DNA from: Methylobacter sp.
Lineage (GTDB): Bacteria; Pseudomonadota; Gammaproteobacteria; Methylococcales; Methylomonadaceae
Direction: 5' to 3'
DNA length: 64,000 bases
Assembly: GCA_023229605.1 (NCBI GenBank)
Contig: JALNYY010000005.1
Coordinates: 5,754 to 69,753, forward strand
The notes beneath the pieces were generated by a model, which made no database searches, was not told the origin of the DNA, and saw only the letters and a program-made list of their open reading frames with translations. Position 1 is the first letter of the stretch; the number at the start of each line of letters is the position of its first letter. Position numbers and translations under genes: made by a program. Positions 17,016 through 26,546 of the stretch are shown here, piece after piece.

Positions 17016-19694
17016 ATGACCAACAGTTTAATCTCAAAAATCACCGGACAGAATGACATCGATCCAGCAGAAACCAGAGAGTGGATGGAAGCGCTGCAAG
17101 CCGTGCTGGAACACGATGGCAGCGAGCGTGTACATTTCCTGATTGAGCGGTTGGTTGAAGTAACCCGGCATGCGGGATTCGATATCCCTTTCAGCGCCAA
17201 TACCGCCTACATCAATACTATTCCCGTTGAACAACAGGCGCAGTTTCCCGGTGACATCGATATAGAACACAACATTCGTGCTTATGTACGCTGGAATGCG
17301 ATGATGATGGTGTTAAGAGCGAATAAGCACACCAACGTCGGCGGACATATCGCCAGTTTCGCTTCTGCGGCTACTTTATACGATATTGGTTATAACCACT
17401 TCTGGCATGCGCCTTCGGATCAGCATGGCGGAGACCTGATTTTTACTCAAGGCCATTTAACTCCCGGCGATTATGCGCGCGCTTTTTTACTGGGACGGTT
17501 AACGCTGGAACAGATGGATAACTTTCGTCAGGAAGTGAACGGTAACGGCTTGCCGTCTTATCCTCATCCCTGGCTGATGTCGGATTTCTGGCAGTTCCCG
17601 ACGGTTTCCATGGGGCTTGGGCCGATTATGGCTATTTATCAGGCGCGTTTTATGCACTATTTGCAGGACCGCGGTTTTGCCGACACTTCAAACCGCAAGG
17701 TTTGGAGCTTTCTTGGCGATGGTGAAACCGACGAGCCCGAATCTTTGGGCGCTATCGGCATGGCCGGACGGGAAAAACTGGACAATCTTATTTTTGTGAT
17801 CAACTGTAATCTGCAACGCCTTGATGGGCCGGTCCGAGGCAACGGCAAGATTATTCAGGAGCTGGAAAGCGAGTTCCGCGGCGCCGGTTGGAATGTGATC
17901 AAGCTGGTTTGGGGCCAACGCTGGGATGCGCTGCTGGCCCGCGATAAAGACGGGCTGCTGGCGGCTCGTATGATGTCCTGTGTCGATGGCGATTACCAAA
18001 CCTTTAAGGCTAAAGACGGCGCCTATGTGCGCGAACATTTCTTTAATACCCCGGAATTGAAAGCCATGGTTTCCGACTGGTCGGACCGCGACATCTATGA
18101 ACTTAATCGCGGCGGACATGATTCGGTTAAAGTTTTTGCCGCTTTCCATGCGGCGGTGCATCATAAAGGGCAACCCACCGTCATTCTGGCTAAAACCATT
18201 AAAGGATACGGCATGGGCGATTCGGGAGAAGCCCAGAACATCTCTCATCAACAGAAAAAAATGAGCCCCAGTTCGTTAAGTAACTTTCGCAGTCGTTATG
18301 CGCTGCCGGTGACTGATGAAGAGTTGATCGACCTGCCTTATCTGAGCTTTCCTGAAGGCTCAAAAGAGCTGGTTTATATGCGGAAGCGCCGCGCCGAACT
18401 AGGCGGTCATTTGCCTGCCAGAAGGGCAAAATCCTATGCGTTGGATGTTCCTGTATTGAACGATTTCAAGCCTTTGCTGGAAGCCAGCGGCGAAGGCCGA
18501 GAAATTTCCACGACCATGGCTTTCGTACGGTTGCTTAACATTCTGGTTAAAGATAAAAACATCGGCAAGCGCGTCGTGCCGATTGTTCCCGACGAATCGA
18601 GAACGTTCGGTATGGAAGGCATGTTCCGACAATTGGGCATCTGGTCGCAGGTCGGGCAGCTGTACACGCCGCAAGACGCCGATCAGCTGATGTTCTATAA
18701 GGAAGACAAGCACGGACAGGTCATGCAGGAAGGCATCAATGAAGCGGGCGGTTTGTGCGACTGGATTGCGGCCGGCACCTCGTATTCAACCCATAACGTG
18801 CCGATGATTCCGTTTTTTATTTACTACTCAATGTTCGGTTTCCAACGGGTTGGGGATTTAATCTGGGCCGCCGCCGATCAACGCACCCGGGGTTTCCTAA
18901 TGGGCGGCACGGCGGGCAGAACCACGCTGAACGGCGAAGGTCTGCAACATGAAGACGGACACAGCCACTTGATGGCGGCGACCGTACCCAACTGCGTGTC
19001 CTACGATCCGACTTATGCCTATGAGCTGGCGGTAATTATCCAAGACGGTTTGCGACGCATGTATGTCGAGCAGGAAGATGTTTTCTATTACATCACCGTC
19101 ATGAACGAAAACTATGAGCATCCAGCGATGCCTAAAGGCGTGGAGCTGGATATACTCAAAGGCATGTACAGCTTCAGCAAAGGTGCTAAAAAGAAAGGTC
19201 CTCGCGTACAGTTATTGGGTTCGGGAACGATTTTCCGCGAAGTCGAGGCTGCAGCTCAGTTGCTGCGCGACGATTGGGGCGTGGAAGCCGATTTATGGAG
19301 CTGCACCAGCTTTACCGAGCTGGCCAGAAACGGTCAATTCTGTGAGCGCTGGAATCGCTTTCATCCTACCGAAACACCCAAGCAATCCCATGTCGCGCAC
19401 TGTCTTGCCAATGCGCAAGGCCCGGTGATTGCGGCAAGCGATTATACCCGCGCTTTTGCCGAACAGATCCGCAGTCTTATTTCCGCGCCTTATACCGTTT
19501 TGGGTACCGATGGCTTCGGCCGTTCCGATACGCGCGAAAATCTGCGCCGCTTTTTTGAGGTAGACCGCTACCATGTAACGATCGCTGCGCTAAAAGGCCT
19601 GGCGGATCTAGGGCAGTTCGATGCAGCCAAAGTGGATGTGGCTATTGCCAAATACGGCATAAACCCAGATGCAGCAGCTCCCTGGCTAATTTAA
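17016..19694 (+). CDS. aceE: Pyruvate dehydrogenase E1 component, homodimeric type
   Basis: 892 residues. Decarboxylates pyruvate with thiamine diphosphate and reductively acetylates the lipoyl group of E2. The cofactor motif runs from GDGETDEPE (234-242) to VINCNLQRLDGPV, and HANVGGHIASF-like TNVGGHIASFASA (106-118) is the conserved His-bearing loop. Length matches the gammaproteobacterial homodimeric E1 (~887). It is the first gene of aceE-aceF-lpd, with aceF beginning 17 bases after its stop. Confidence 0.97.
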   Translation: MTNSLISKITGQNDIDPAETREWMEALQAVLEHDGSERVHFLIERLVEVTRHAGFDIPFSANTAYINTIPVEQQAQFPGDIDIEHNIRAYVRWNAMMMVLRANKHTNVGGHIASFASAATLYDIGYNHFWHAPSDQHGGDLIFTQGHLTPGDYARAFLLGRLTLEQMDNFRQEVNGNGLPSYPHPWLMSDFWQFPTVSMGLGPIMAIYQARFMHYLQDRGFADTSNRKVWSFLGDGETDEPESLGAIGMAGREKLDNLIFVINCNLQRLDGPVRGNGKIIQELESEFRGAGWNVIKLVWGQRWDALLARDKDGLLAARMMSCVDGDYQTFKAKDGAYVREHFFNTPELKAMVSDWSDRDIYELNRGGHDSVKVFAAFHAAVHHKGQPTVILAKTIKGYGMGDSGEAQNISHQQKKMSPSSLSNFRSRYALPVTDEELIDLPYLSFPEGSKELVYMRKRRAELGGHLPARRAKSYALDVPVLNDFKPLLEASGEGREISTTMAFVRLLNILVKDKNIGKRVVPIVPDESRTFGMEGMFRQLGIWSQVGQLYTPQDADQLMFYKEDKHGQVMQEGINEAGGLCDWIAAGTSYSTHNVPMIPFFIYYSMFGFQRVGDLIWAAADQRTRGFLMGGTAGRTTLNGEGLQHEDGHSHLMAATVPNCVSYDPTYAYELAVIIQDGLRRMYVEQEDVFYYITVMNENYEHPAMPKGVELDILKGMYSFSKGAKKKGPRVQLLGSGTIFREVEAAAQLLRDDWGVEADLWSCTSFTELARNGQFCERWNRFHPTETPKQSHVAHCLANAQGPVIAASDYTRAFAEQIRSLISAPYTVLGTDGFGRSDTRENLRRFFEVDRYHVTIAALKGLADLGQFDAAKVDVAIAKYGINPDAAAPWLI

Positions 19695-19711
19695 CGGAAG
19701 AAGGACGCAAA

Positions 19712-20983
19712 ATGACCTTTTTGATTGAAATTAAAGTTCCTGATGTCGGCAATGTCGCGGATATTGATGTAGTAGATGTTTTAGTTAAACCGGGCGACAA
19801 GGTAAAACTGGAACAAACTCTGGCTGTACTTGAGACGGATAAGGCCAGTATGGATTTGCCCTCCAGCGCAGCGGGTACGGTGCAGGAGGTGTTTATCAAG
19901 TCCGGCGACAAGGTCTCCGAAGGGACGTTGATTGCGACGCTATTGGCGAGTGCCGAAGATAGTGCTGCAAAACCGGCGCAACAAGCTGTTGAGCCTGCAC
20001 CTGTGCCGGTGGAAGCCGTCAGTGAGCCGGTCATTGCCAAACCTGAATCATTGCCGGAAACCTTGCCAAGCGCTGTTTCTGCCGGAGCGGCGCACGCCTC
20101 ACCCAGTGTTCGGCTTTTCGCCCGTGAGCTGGGCGTTGATATACAAAAAATAACCGCCGGCAGCGGTCGTAAGGGACGCATCTTAAAAGACGATGTGAAA
20201 AACTTCGTCAAGAAAGTCATGGCTGAAGGTGTAGGACAGGCCGGCAGCGGAATCCCTGCTATGCCGAGCATAGACTTTTCCCAGTTCGGCGATATAGAAG
20301 AGCAAAAGCTCAGCAAAATAAAGCGCCTGACCGGGCAGAATTTGAGTCGCGTGTGGCTGAATCTGCCTATGGTTACCTACCATGACGAAGCGGATATTAC
20401 CGAAATGGAGGCGTTCCGCAATGCACTGAATGCCGAGAAATCCAAGGAAGACATCAAAATCACCGGCTTGCTTTTTATCATCAAGGCGCTGGTTGCCGCA
20501 TTGGAACAGTTTCCGCAATTTAACGCGTCGCTGTCCGTCGATGGCGAAAGACTGATTTTCAAGAAATATTTCAATATCGGTATCGCCGTCGATACGCCCA
20601 ACGGGCTGGTAGTGCCGGTGCTGCGCGATGTGAACCGCAAAGGCGTCAACGAGTTATCCGCCGAATTGGCTGAAAAAAGCAGCAAAGCCCGTCTGGGTAA
20701 GCTGATGCCTGCCGATATGCAAGGCGGCTGCATCACCATTTCCAGCCTCGGCGGAATCGGCGGCACGGCTTTTACGCCTATTGTTAATGCTCCTGAAGTC
20801 GCCATTCTCGGCGTTACCCGCGCCAAGATGCAGCCGGTTTGGAATGGCAAGGAGTTTGTGCCGCGCCTGATGTTGCCGCTGGATTTGACATACGATCATC
20901 GGGTGATTGACGGCGCGGAAGGCGCGCGTTTTATGGCTGCCGTCAAACAGTATTTGGGCGATATTCGCCGCCTGTTACTTTAA
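19712..20983 (+). CDS. aceF: Dihydrolipoamide acetyltransferase (E2), single lipoyl domain
   Basis: 423 residues. One lipoyl domain (1-77, lipoyl Lys44 in ETDKASM), an Ala/Pro/Val linker, an E3/E1-binding domain (about 127-165, SPSVRLFARELGV) and the acetyltransferase core ending in the catalytic DHRVIDGAEG. Enterobacterial E2 carries three lipoyl domains, so this is a short version. A GGAAGAAGGA ribosome site precedes the ATG. It forms the structural core of the pyruvate dehydrogenase complex. Confidence 0.96.
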   Translation: MTFLIEIKVPDVGNVADIDVVDVLVKPGDKVKLEQTLAVLETDKASMDLPSSAAGTVQEVFIKSGDKVSEGTLIATLLASAEDSAAKPAQQAVEPAPVPVEAVSEPVIAKPESLPETLPSAVSAGAAHASPSVRLFARELGVDIQKITAGSGRKGRILKDDVKNFVKKVMAEGVGQAGSGIPAMPSIDFSQFGDIEEQKLSKIKRLTGQNLSRVWLNLPMVTYHDEADITEMEAFRNALNAEKSKEDIKITGLLFIIKALVAALEQFPQFNASLSVDGERLIFKKYFNIGIAVDTPNGLVVPVLRDVNRKGVNELSAELAEKSSKARLGKLMPADMQGGCITISSLGGIGGTAFTPIVNAPEVAILGVTRAKMQPVWNGKEFVPRLMLPLDLTYDHRVIDGAEGARFMAAVKQYLGDIRRLLL

Positions 20984-20996
20984 TCAGGGGAATGAT

Positions 20997-22430
20997 ATGG
21001 ATGCTAATCCAGCGATTGATGAGTCTACGATACACGCAGAAGTTCTGGTATTGGGCGGCGGCCCCGGCGGTTATACGGCGGCATTCCGCGCTGCCGATTT
21101 AGGCAAGCAAGTGGTGTTGGTAGAGCGCTATCCTGCCCTTGGCGGGGTGTGCCTTAATGTCGGCTGTATTCCGTCCAAAGCCTTGCTGCATGTCGCGCAG
21201 ATCATTCATGAGGTCGATGAATTCGAGCAGCACGGCCTCAGTTACGGCAAACCGACTTTTGATATAGACAAGATTCGGACCTGGAAAGAGAGTATTACCA
21301 AAACGCTGGTTGGCGGCTTGGCCCAATTGGTAAAACAGCGAAAAATAACCCTGATTCAGGGTACGGGGCAATTTATCTCGTCTAATAAGGTTGAGATAAA
21401 AACCGAAACAGGCGTGAAAACCGTCAGCTTTGATCAAGCGATTATTGCGGCCGGTTCGCATCCGACTAAAATCCCTGTTTTCCCGAATGATGATCCTCGT
21501 TTATGGGATTCGACCGATGCGCTGGATTTAAAAGAAATTCCCAAAAAACTGTTGGTCGTCGGCGGCGGCATCATCGGCCTGGAAATGGCTACGGTTTACC
21601 ATGCATTGGGATCGGAAATCAGCGTGGTCGAACTGATGAACCAGATCATTCCCGGTTGCGATAACGATCTGGTTACCCCGCTGTTCCGGCGCATTAAAAA
21701 GCAATATAAAAATATCTGGCTGGAAACGCGGGTTACTTCCATTGAGCCCGACGAAAAAGGCCTGAAAGTTGCCTTTGAAGGCAAGGGGGCGCCGGAATTT
21801 GAATTGTTTGATGCTGTGCTGGTAGCCGTAGGGCGCAGACCTAACGGCAAGTTGATCGGCGCGGAGCTGGCAGGCGTTAATGTTGATGATCTCGGTTTTA
21901 TCGCCGTCGATAAGCAGCAGCGCACCAATATCCCGCATATCTTTGCGATAGGCGATATAGCCGGCAACCCGATGCTGGCGCATAAGGCCTCGCACGAAGG
22001 TAAAGTTGCCGCCGAAGTTGCGGCCGGTTTAAAAGCCGGATTTGATGCCTTAACTATTCCCGCTGTTGCCTATACCGATCCTGAAGTAACCTGGATGGGT
22101 TTGACCGAAAACCAGGCCAAACAACAGGGCATAGACTATGACAAAGCGGTTTTCCCTTGGGCGGCCAGCGGACGCTCCTTAAGTCTGGGGCGTAAGGAAG
22201 GCCTGACAAAAATTCTCTGCGAAAAGGAAACCGGCAGGATACTCGGCGCGGGCATGGTCGGCCCCAACGCCGGTGAATTAATTGCCGAAGCGGTTCTGGC
22301 TCTGGAAATGGGCGCTGATGCGGAAGACATAGGTTTAACTGTTCACGCGCATCCGATGCTATCAGAAACCTTCGCTTTTGCTGCCGAAATGATCACCGGT
22401 TCGATTACCGATCTTTATATAAAAAAATAA
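20997..22430 (+). CDS. lpd: Dihydrolipoamide dehydrogenase (E3)
   Basis: 477 residues from the ATG at 20997. A longer in-frame opening overlaps aceF and lacks a ribosome site, while AGGGG lies about seven bases before 20997. Motifs are FAD-binding VLVLGGGPGGYTAA, the redox pair in GGVCLNVGCIPSKALL, NAD-binding VVGGGIIGLEMA, and the C-terminal HAHPMLSETF with the His-Glu dyad. It reoxidises dihydrolipoamide with NAD, completing the complex encoded by the two upstream genes, 13 bases after aceF. Confidence 0.97.
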   Translation: MDANPAIDESTIHAEVLVLGGGPGGYTAAFRAADLGKQVVLVERYPALGGVCLNVGCIPSKALLHVAQIIHEVDEFEQHGLSYGKPTFDIDKIRTWKESITKTLVGGLAQLVKQRKITLIQGTGQFISSNKVEIKTETGVKTVSFDQAIIAAGSHPTKIPVFPNDDPRLWDSTDALDLKEIPKKLLVVGGGIIGLEMATVYHALGSEISVVELMNQIIPGCDNDLVTPLFRRIKKQYKNIWLETRVTSIEPDEKGLKVAFEGKGAPEFELFDAVLVAVGRRPNGKLIGAELAGVNVDDLGFIAVDKQQRTNIPHIFAIGDIAGNPMLAHKASHEGKVAAEVAAGLKAGFDALTIPAVAYTDPEVTWMGLTENQAKQQGIDYDKAVFPWAASGRSLSLGRKEGLTKILCEKETGRILGAGMVGPNAGELIAEAVLALEMGADAEDIGLTVHAHPMLSETFAFAAEMITGSITDLYIKK

Positions 22431-22439
22431 GGCTTAAGT

Positions 22440-22480
22440 CACTGCATGGCTTGCGCTGCCGATGCGCAAGCCATGCAGTG
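22440..22480. terminator. Perfect 17-bp stem after lpd
   Basis: CACTGCATGGCTTGCGC (22440-22456) is the exact inverse complement of GCGCAAGCCATGCAGTG (22464-22480) around a seven-base loop. It lies 10 bases after the lpd stop, between convergent genes. No T run follows on either strand, so it may stabilise the mRNA end rather than be a classical intrinsic terminator. Confidence 0.65.
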
Positions 22481-22543
22481 GAAATTCGCGACTCCGCTAA
22501 CACTCCGTTTCCATGACGAACTGCGGATGCCGCACTGCAAGAT

Positions 22544-24688
22544 CTACATTTTTACCACCGGTTTTTCGACTGCCGGCTTAAACGGAGGGAGTTGATAATC
22601 AACCCGATTATCCGAGGCACGCCATAAAGTATGTCGGGTCGGTAGCCCCTTATCATTAAAAACGACTTGTCCAAGATTACATTGCTCGATTATCCGTTTA
22701 GTTAAACCGTCGCTGGGCAGCAGGGTATGTTCCGCTTGCCAGCCGCGTATGGCTTGTAAGTATCTGAATTGATGTTTAAAACGCTGCCACAGGGTTTTAT
22801 GCGCCGCAAAACGCTCCAGGTCGTCCAGTGCCTTTTTTTGCGAGTCGTCAGGTTCGTTACGCAACGATGAGCTGGTCAGTTGATAACATTCCAGGGTTTG
22901 TTGGATGCCATTATAGTCAGCGCTCTGATAAGAGGCTTTGACGGAAAAGGAATAATGCACGTCGCCGGACAAAAATACGCATTTTTCTATACCCATTTTA
23001 TGTTCCACGGTATTCAGTAAGTCTGTAAAACCGTCCAGATTTTCCGTCCAGGCCTCGGCATCAAGGATATTGACGATTCCCGTCGCTAAAAAACCTTCCG
23101 CGCCGAACAATTTTTCCACCAGTTTCACACCGCTCATATTTTCCACATAGCTGACCACCCACAACAACAGGCGCACGATATGCTCCAGCGGCGAGAACCC
23201 GAACACCGGCGTGGTTGCGATCAATATCGGGCAGGTGTCTTTGCCGATGGTGTGGGCGCTGTCGTGGCAGCTTTTTTTACAGGTTTTCAGTTTGCTCCAC
23301 TCGACGCGCAGCCAATCCAGCGCATAACGGTCCATCAAGCGGGGCGGGTAGTAGGCATTGTCCGGCTGCCGCTGGGTCCTGGAATCCATCGCAATAATCG
23401 GCGGGTCGGTGGCGATGGAGAACCCCCAGCCCCGGTGTTTCCAGGTCATCAGGTCGTAACGCTCGGCGCCGTCCGGATCATACTCGGTACTGTTCAGGTG
23501 CCGGGTGATAGAGCCGATCATGTCGGGATCAAAATTGTCGGGGTCGTTGCCCCAGCCCTGGAAAGCCCAATAGGCCGCCAAAGCGTTGGATACGACGCGT
23601 CTGCCCAAGGGCGACGAACGGACTTGGTCGTACCAATGGCCGGTGATGTTCCAGTCGTCGGTGACGTCGTGATCGTCAAAGATCATGTAGGTGGGGATAT
23701 TGGCCAGCAGACGGCGGACTTTGGGTAAGGACGCGTCGAATTCATTGACTATCTTGGCGTTGTCTTCAAGCCCGTCTTTCTTCTCTTTGATGATGTCAGC
23801 GTAAGGTTTAATGCGCCATCGGCTCAGGTAATCCTGCCATTTGACCATTTCCGATAAAGGTATATGCACGGTTTCAATATCGGTCCAGTGCGTCGGTTTT
23901 TTCCATTTCTTGGCGTTACCGAACACATAAATATACATGGCGGCGAATTCGCCGAAGCCCATCAGGTGGTTGTCCGCTTCCGTGGAACTCAAGCCGGAAT
24001 GGTGTTTTTTCAATTCAGCCGTGCGCCCGCCGAGTGGAATGGTGTCCGGGCTTATGACGAGCTGTTCAGTGTTTTCATACTCGGTCAATGGCAGCGTTTC
24101 TGAGCATCCCATCAAGGTTTTGGCTTGCCTGCGCAGCTCATCAAGTAACGAGGCTTCCACGTCGTCAGCGTAAATCTGGTCGCCGGTCATCAGCAGCAAA
24201 TCGGGGCGTTTACCGACCTTATTATGGGTGGTTTCCAACAGACTATCGCCTGCGGCCAAGCAGTCTTCGCCTTTGGCCCCATGCGGCTTACGGCAGCTGC
24301 CGTGCAACACAGAAGTAAGTTTTTCCGGGATATGGAAAATTGGATGCTTGTTCTTACCGTAAGTCAGCCCTGCATCCTGCAAGTTTATCGGGGTAGATTG
24401 CCCGTCCAACAATCGGTAGTAACAAAGCGTACTTGTTGGATAATGGTGTTGTTTGTCTATTTGCCCTGCATCAAGAGGATAGGCTTGCAGTAAATAAACG
24501 TATAAGCCATTGCCGAGTTGGAAGCTGCAGGACTTCAGTTCATCCGGATCACTGCGGCCTATGGGCGTTTCTTTTAAGTCCAGAATTTCAAGCGTTATGT
24601 CTTGTTCAGAATCTAATGCCAGCCACACACAAATACGGTTTCTCGTTGTGCTGCGCAGGATCGGCCCAGCCAAGATATTGTTTAGCAT
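22544..24688 (-). CDS. PhoD-like metallophosphatase
   Basis: 714 residues of the PhoD/alkaline phosphatase D superfamily. Metal-site motifs in order are HGSCRKPHG, LLMTGDQIYADDVE, MIFDDHDVTDDWN and FLSGDVHYSFSV. An N-terminal beta domain (about 1-110) precedes the calcineurin-like core. No Tat or Sec signal is visible, unlike secreted PhoD, so a cytoplasmic location is likely and the substrate may be other than external phosphodiesters. It is convergent with lpd and monocistronic. Confidence 0.85.
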   Translation of the reverse strand: MLNNILAGPILRSTTRNRICVWLALDSEQDITLEILDLKETPIGRSDPDELKSCSFQLGNGLYVYLLQAYPLDAGQIDKQHHYPTSTLCYYRLLDGQSTPINLQDAGLTYGKNKHPIFHIPEKLTSVLHGSCRKPHGAKGEDCLAAGDSLLETTHNKVGKRPDLLLMTGDQIYADDVEASLLDELRRQAKTLMGCSETLPLTEYENTEQLVISPDTIPLGGRTAELKKHHSGLSSTEADNHLMGFGEFAAMYIYVFGNAKKWKKPTHWTDIETVHIPLSEMVKWQDYLSRWRIKPYADIIKEKKDGLEDNAKIVNEFDASLPKVRRLLANIPTYMIFDDHDVTDDWNITGHWYDQVRSSPLGRRVVSNALAAYWAFQGWGNDPDNFDPDMIGSITRHLNSTEYDPDGAERYDLMTWKHRGWGFSIATDPPIIAMDSRTQRQPDNAYYPPRLMDRYALDWLRVEWSKLKTCKKSCHDSAHTIGKDTCPILIATTPVFGFSPLEHIVRLLLWVVSYVENMSGVKLVEKLFGAEGFLATGIVNILDAEAWTENLDGFTDLLNTVEHKMGIEKCVFLSGDVHYSFSVKASYQSADYNGIQQTLECYQLTSSSLRNEPDDSQKKALDDLERFAAHKTLWQRFKHQFRYLQAIRGWQAEHTLLPSDGLTKRIIEQCNLGQVVFNDKGLPTRHTLWRASDNRVDYQLPPFKPAVEKPVVKM

Positions 24689-24822
24689 AATAAATACCCC
24701 ACCAAATCGTTAAGCATAGTATCAGTAAAAAAAATAGTTATACTCTTAATGGCCGTTAGATTCCATAAGAACGGCCGGATCTTGTGTTGACACATTTTTG
24801 AGTTACCGGACAAGTTTTCGGC

Positions 24823-24987
24823 ATGGCTAGGCCGCCCCGCATCGAACTGTTTGGCGGTTTGTACCTTGCCTTGCGATTTCAGATGGCAATCAACGGAAGG
24901 CTGTGTTGCTTACAAGGCGCCGACTGCAGGGGGAGGCTAGAATATTGGGTAGGTTTATCGATGTTTCGTGGGTGCGTGAAACGGTAA
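24823..24987 (+). pseudogene. N-terminal remnant of a REP-associated tyrosine transposase
   Basis: The frame opens MARPPRIELFGGLYLAL, which matches the conserved start MARPxRIExxGxxYHV of REP-associated Y1 transposases (RAYT). After about 17 residues the match is lost, and the frame stops after 54 codons without the catalytic HUH or Tyr motifs. It is an abandoned fragment. Confidence 0.55.
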
Positions 24988-25081
24988 CCGCGTTGTTGGG
25001 GGTGAGAATTGATTCAATATAAGGTAACTAATGTTGAGCTGACGACGGAAGGGGCGGAATGTTGTTGAGCAGTGCATCATG

Positions 25082-25112
25082 TATCCCCGATTCTCAATAA
25101 GAACCGGGGATA
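25082..25112 (-). terminator. Hairpin downstream of phoH
   Basis: TATCCCCG (25082-25089) pairs with CGGGGATA (25105-25112), and the stem can be extended through TTCT/AGAA past one mismatch. It lies 19 bases past the PhoH stop on the minus strand. There is no clear T run. Confidence 0.5.
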
Positions 25113-25130
25113 GGGCATGCTTTCCCAGAG

Positions 25131-26546
25131 TTACAAAATATCCGAAGCGTAATCGGCCAAGCGTGAACGCTCGCCGCGCCGCAAGGTGATATGCGCGCCA
25201 TGCGGCCAGGTTTTAAAGCGGTCTACAACATAGGTTAGGCCTGAGGTCGTCGCCGTTAAATAAGGCGTGTCTATTTGCGACAGGTTGCCGATACAGATGA
25301 TTTTGGTTCCGGGACCTGCGCGGGTGATCAGGGTTTTCATTTGCTTTGAGGTCAGGTTTTGCGCTTCATCAATGATCAAAAAACGATTGAGGAAAGTGCG
25401 TCCGCGCATAAAGTTAAGCGACCTGATTTTGACCCTGTTCATAATGATGTTGTTGGCCGCGCTTTGTTCCCAGTCGCTCTGCTCTGCATTGTGGCTTAGC
25501 AGTTCAAGGTTATCGATTAATGCACCCATCCACGGCGCCATTTTTTCTTCTTCGGTGCCGGGCAGGAAGCCTATATCTTCCCCGACCGGGACGGTTTCGC
25601 GGGTCATGATGATTTCCTGGTAGGTTTTGTTTTCCAGGGTCTGGTTAAGTCCCGAGGCCAGGGCCAACAGGGTTTTGCCGGTGCCCGCCGTGCCCAGTAA
25701 GGTGACAAAGTCGATGTTGGGGTCCAGCAAGACATTGAGGGCAAAGTTTTGTTCCCGGTTTTTTGCCGTTATGCCCCAGATATTGTTGTGTTTGGCGCGA
25801 TAATCCTTGGCCAGTTCCAAAACCGCAACCTGTCCTTCACAGGATCTGACGATGGCTTCAAAATTGGTTTCGTCTTCTATGTACAAATACTGGTTGGGAT
25901 ACCATTCGGTGACTATGGGGTCATCCAGTTTGTAAAAAGTACGGCTTTTTTCCTGCCAGGACTCCATTTTGGCGCCGTGTTCGGCCCAGAAATCCTGCTC
26001 CAGCGCCATTGAGCCGCTGTATAACAGGTCAATGTCATCCAGGGTCTGGTCGTTATGGTAGTCCTCGGCCTGCAATTCCAATGTCGCTGCTTTGATGCGC
26101 ATGTTGATGTCTTTTGACACCAGGATAACGGTGATGTCGGGCAGTTCCTTGGTAAGCGCCAGGACGATGCGGAGTATGGAATTATCGGCCAGGTTGCCGG
26201 GCATGCTTTCCGGCAGCAGCGCCGTCATCGCGCTGGTTTGGAAATATAAGCGTCCGCCGTAAGTTGCATCGGCAGTCGGCCCATGCTTTATACTAGACAG
26301 CGGCAGGCCGTCATCGATGGTCTGCTGGTTGGCGTCGTGGATTAACTCATCCAGAAATCGACTGACCTGTCTTACATTGCGCGCCAGTTCGGTCAGGCCC
26401 TTTTTCGCATGATCGAGTTCTTCCAGGACCACCATCGGGATGAAAATGTCATGTTCCTTGAAACGGAAGATAGAGGCCGGATCATGCATCAGTACGTTGG
26501 TGTCCAGCACAAACAGTTTTTTATCCGGCGATGTTTGAATGTTCAT
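25131..26546 (-). CDS. PhoH-family ATPase with N-terminal PIN domain
   Basis: 471 residues. The N-terminal PIN nuclease-like domain (about 9-150) starts with FVLDTNVLMHDP. The C-terminal PhoH ATPase (from about 240) has Walker A GTAGTGKTLLALA and Walker B FLIIDEAQNL, then GNLSQIDTPYL. PIN-PhoH proteins of this type are thought to be RNA-directed ATPase/nuclease factors, although their cellular role is poorly defined. The start overlaps the stop of the bcp gene by four bases, indicating an operon bcp-phoH. Confidence 0.9.
   Translation of the reverse strand: MNIQTSPDKKLFVLDTNVLMHDPASIFRFKEHDIFIPMVVLEELDHAKKGLTELARNVRQVSRFLDELIHDANQQTIDDGLPLSSIKHGPTADATYGGRLYFQTSAMTALLPESMPGNLADNSILRIVLALTKELPDITVILVSKDINMRIKAATLELQAEDYHNDQTLDDIDLLYSGSMALEQDFWAEHGAKMESWQEKSRTFYKLDDPIVTEWYPNQYLYIEDETNFEAIVRSCEGQVAVLELAKDYRAKHNNIWGITAKNREQNFALNVLLDPNIDFVTLLGTAGTGKTLLALASGLNQTLENKTYQEIIMTRETVPVGEDIGFLPGTEEEKMAPWMGALIDNLELLSHNAEQSDWEQSAANNIIMNRVKIRSLNFMRGRTFLNRFLIIDEAQNLTSKQMKTLITRAGPGTKIICIGNLSQIDTPYLTATTSGLTYVVDRFKTWPHGAHITLRRGERSRLADYASDIL

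Larger units (their letters stand above)
24689..25130. other. Intergenic region with transposase scar and hairpin
   Basis: About 440 bases between phoD-like and phoH genes, both on the minus strand. The only recognisable items are a decayed RAYT start at 24823 and a hairpin at 25082-25112, both listed separately. Confidence 0.5.
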
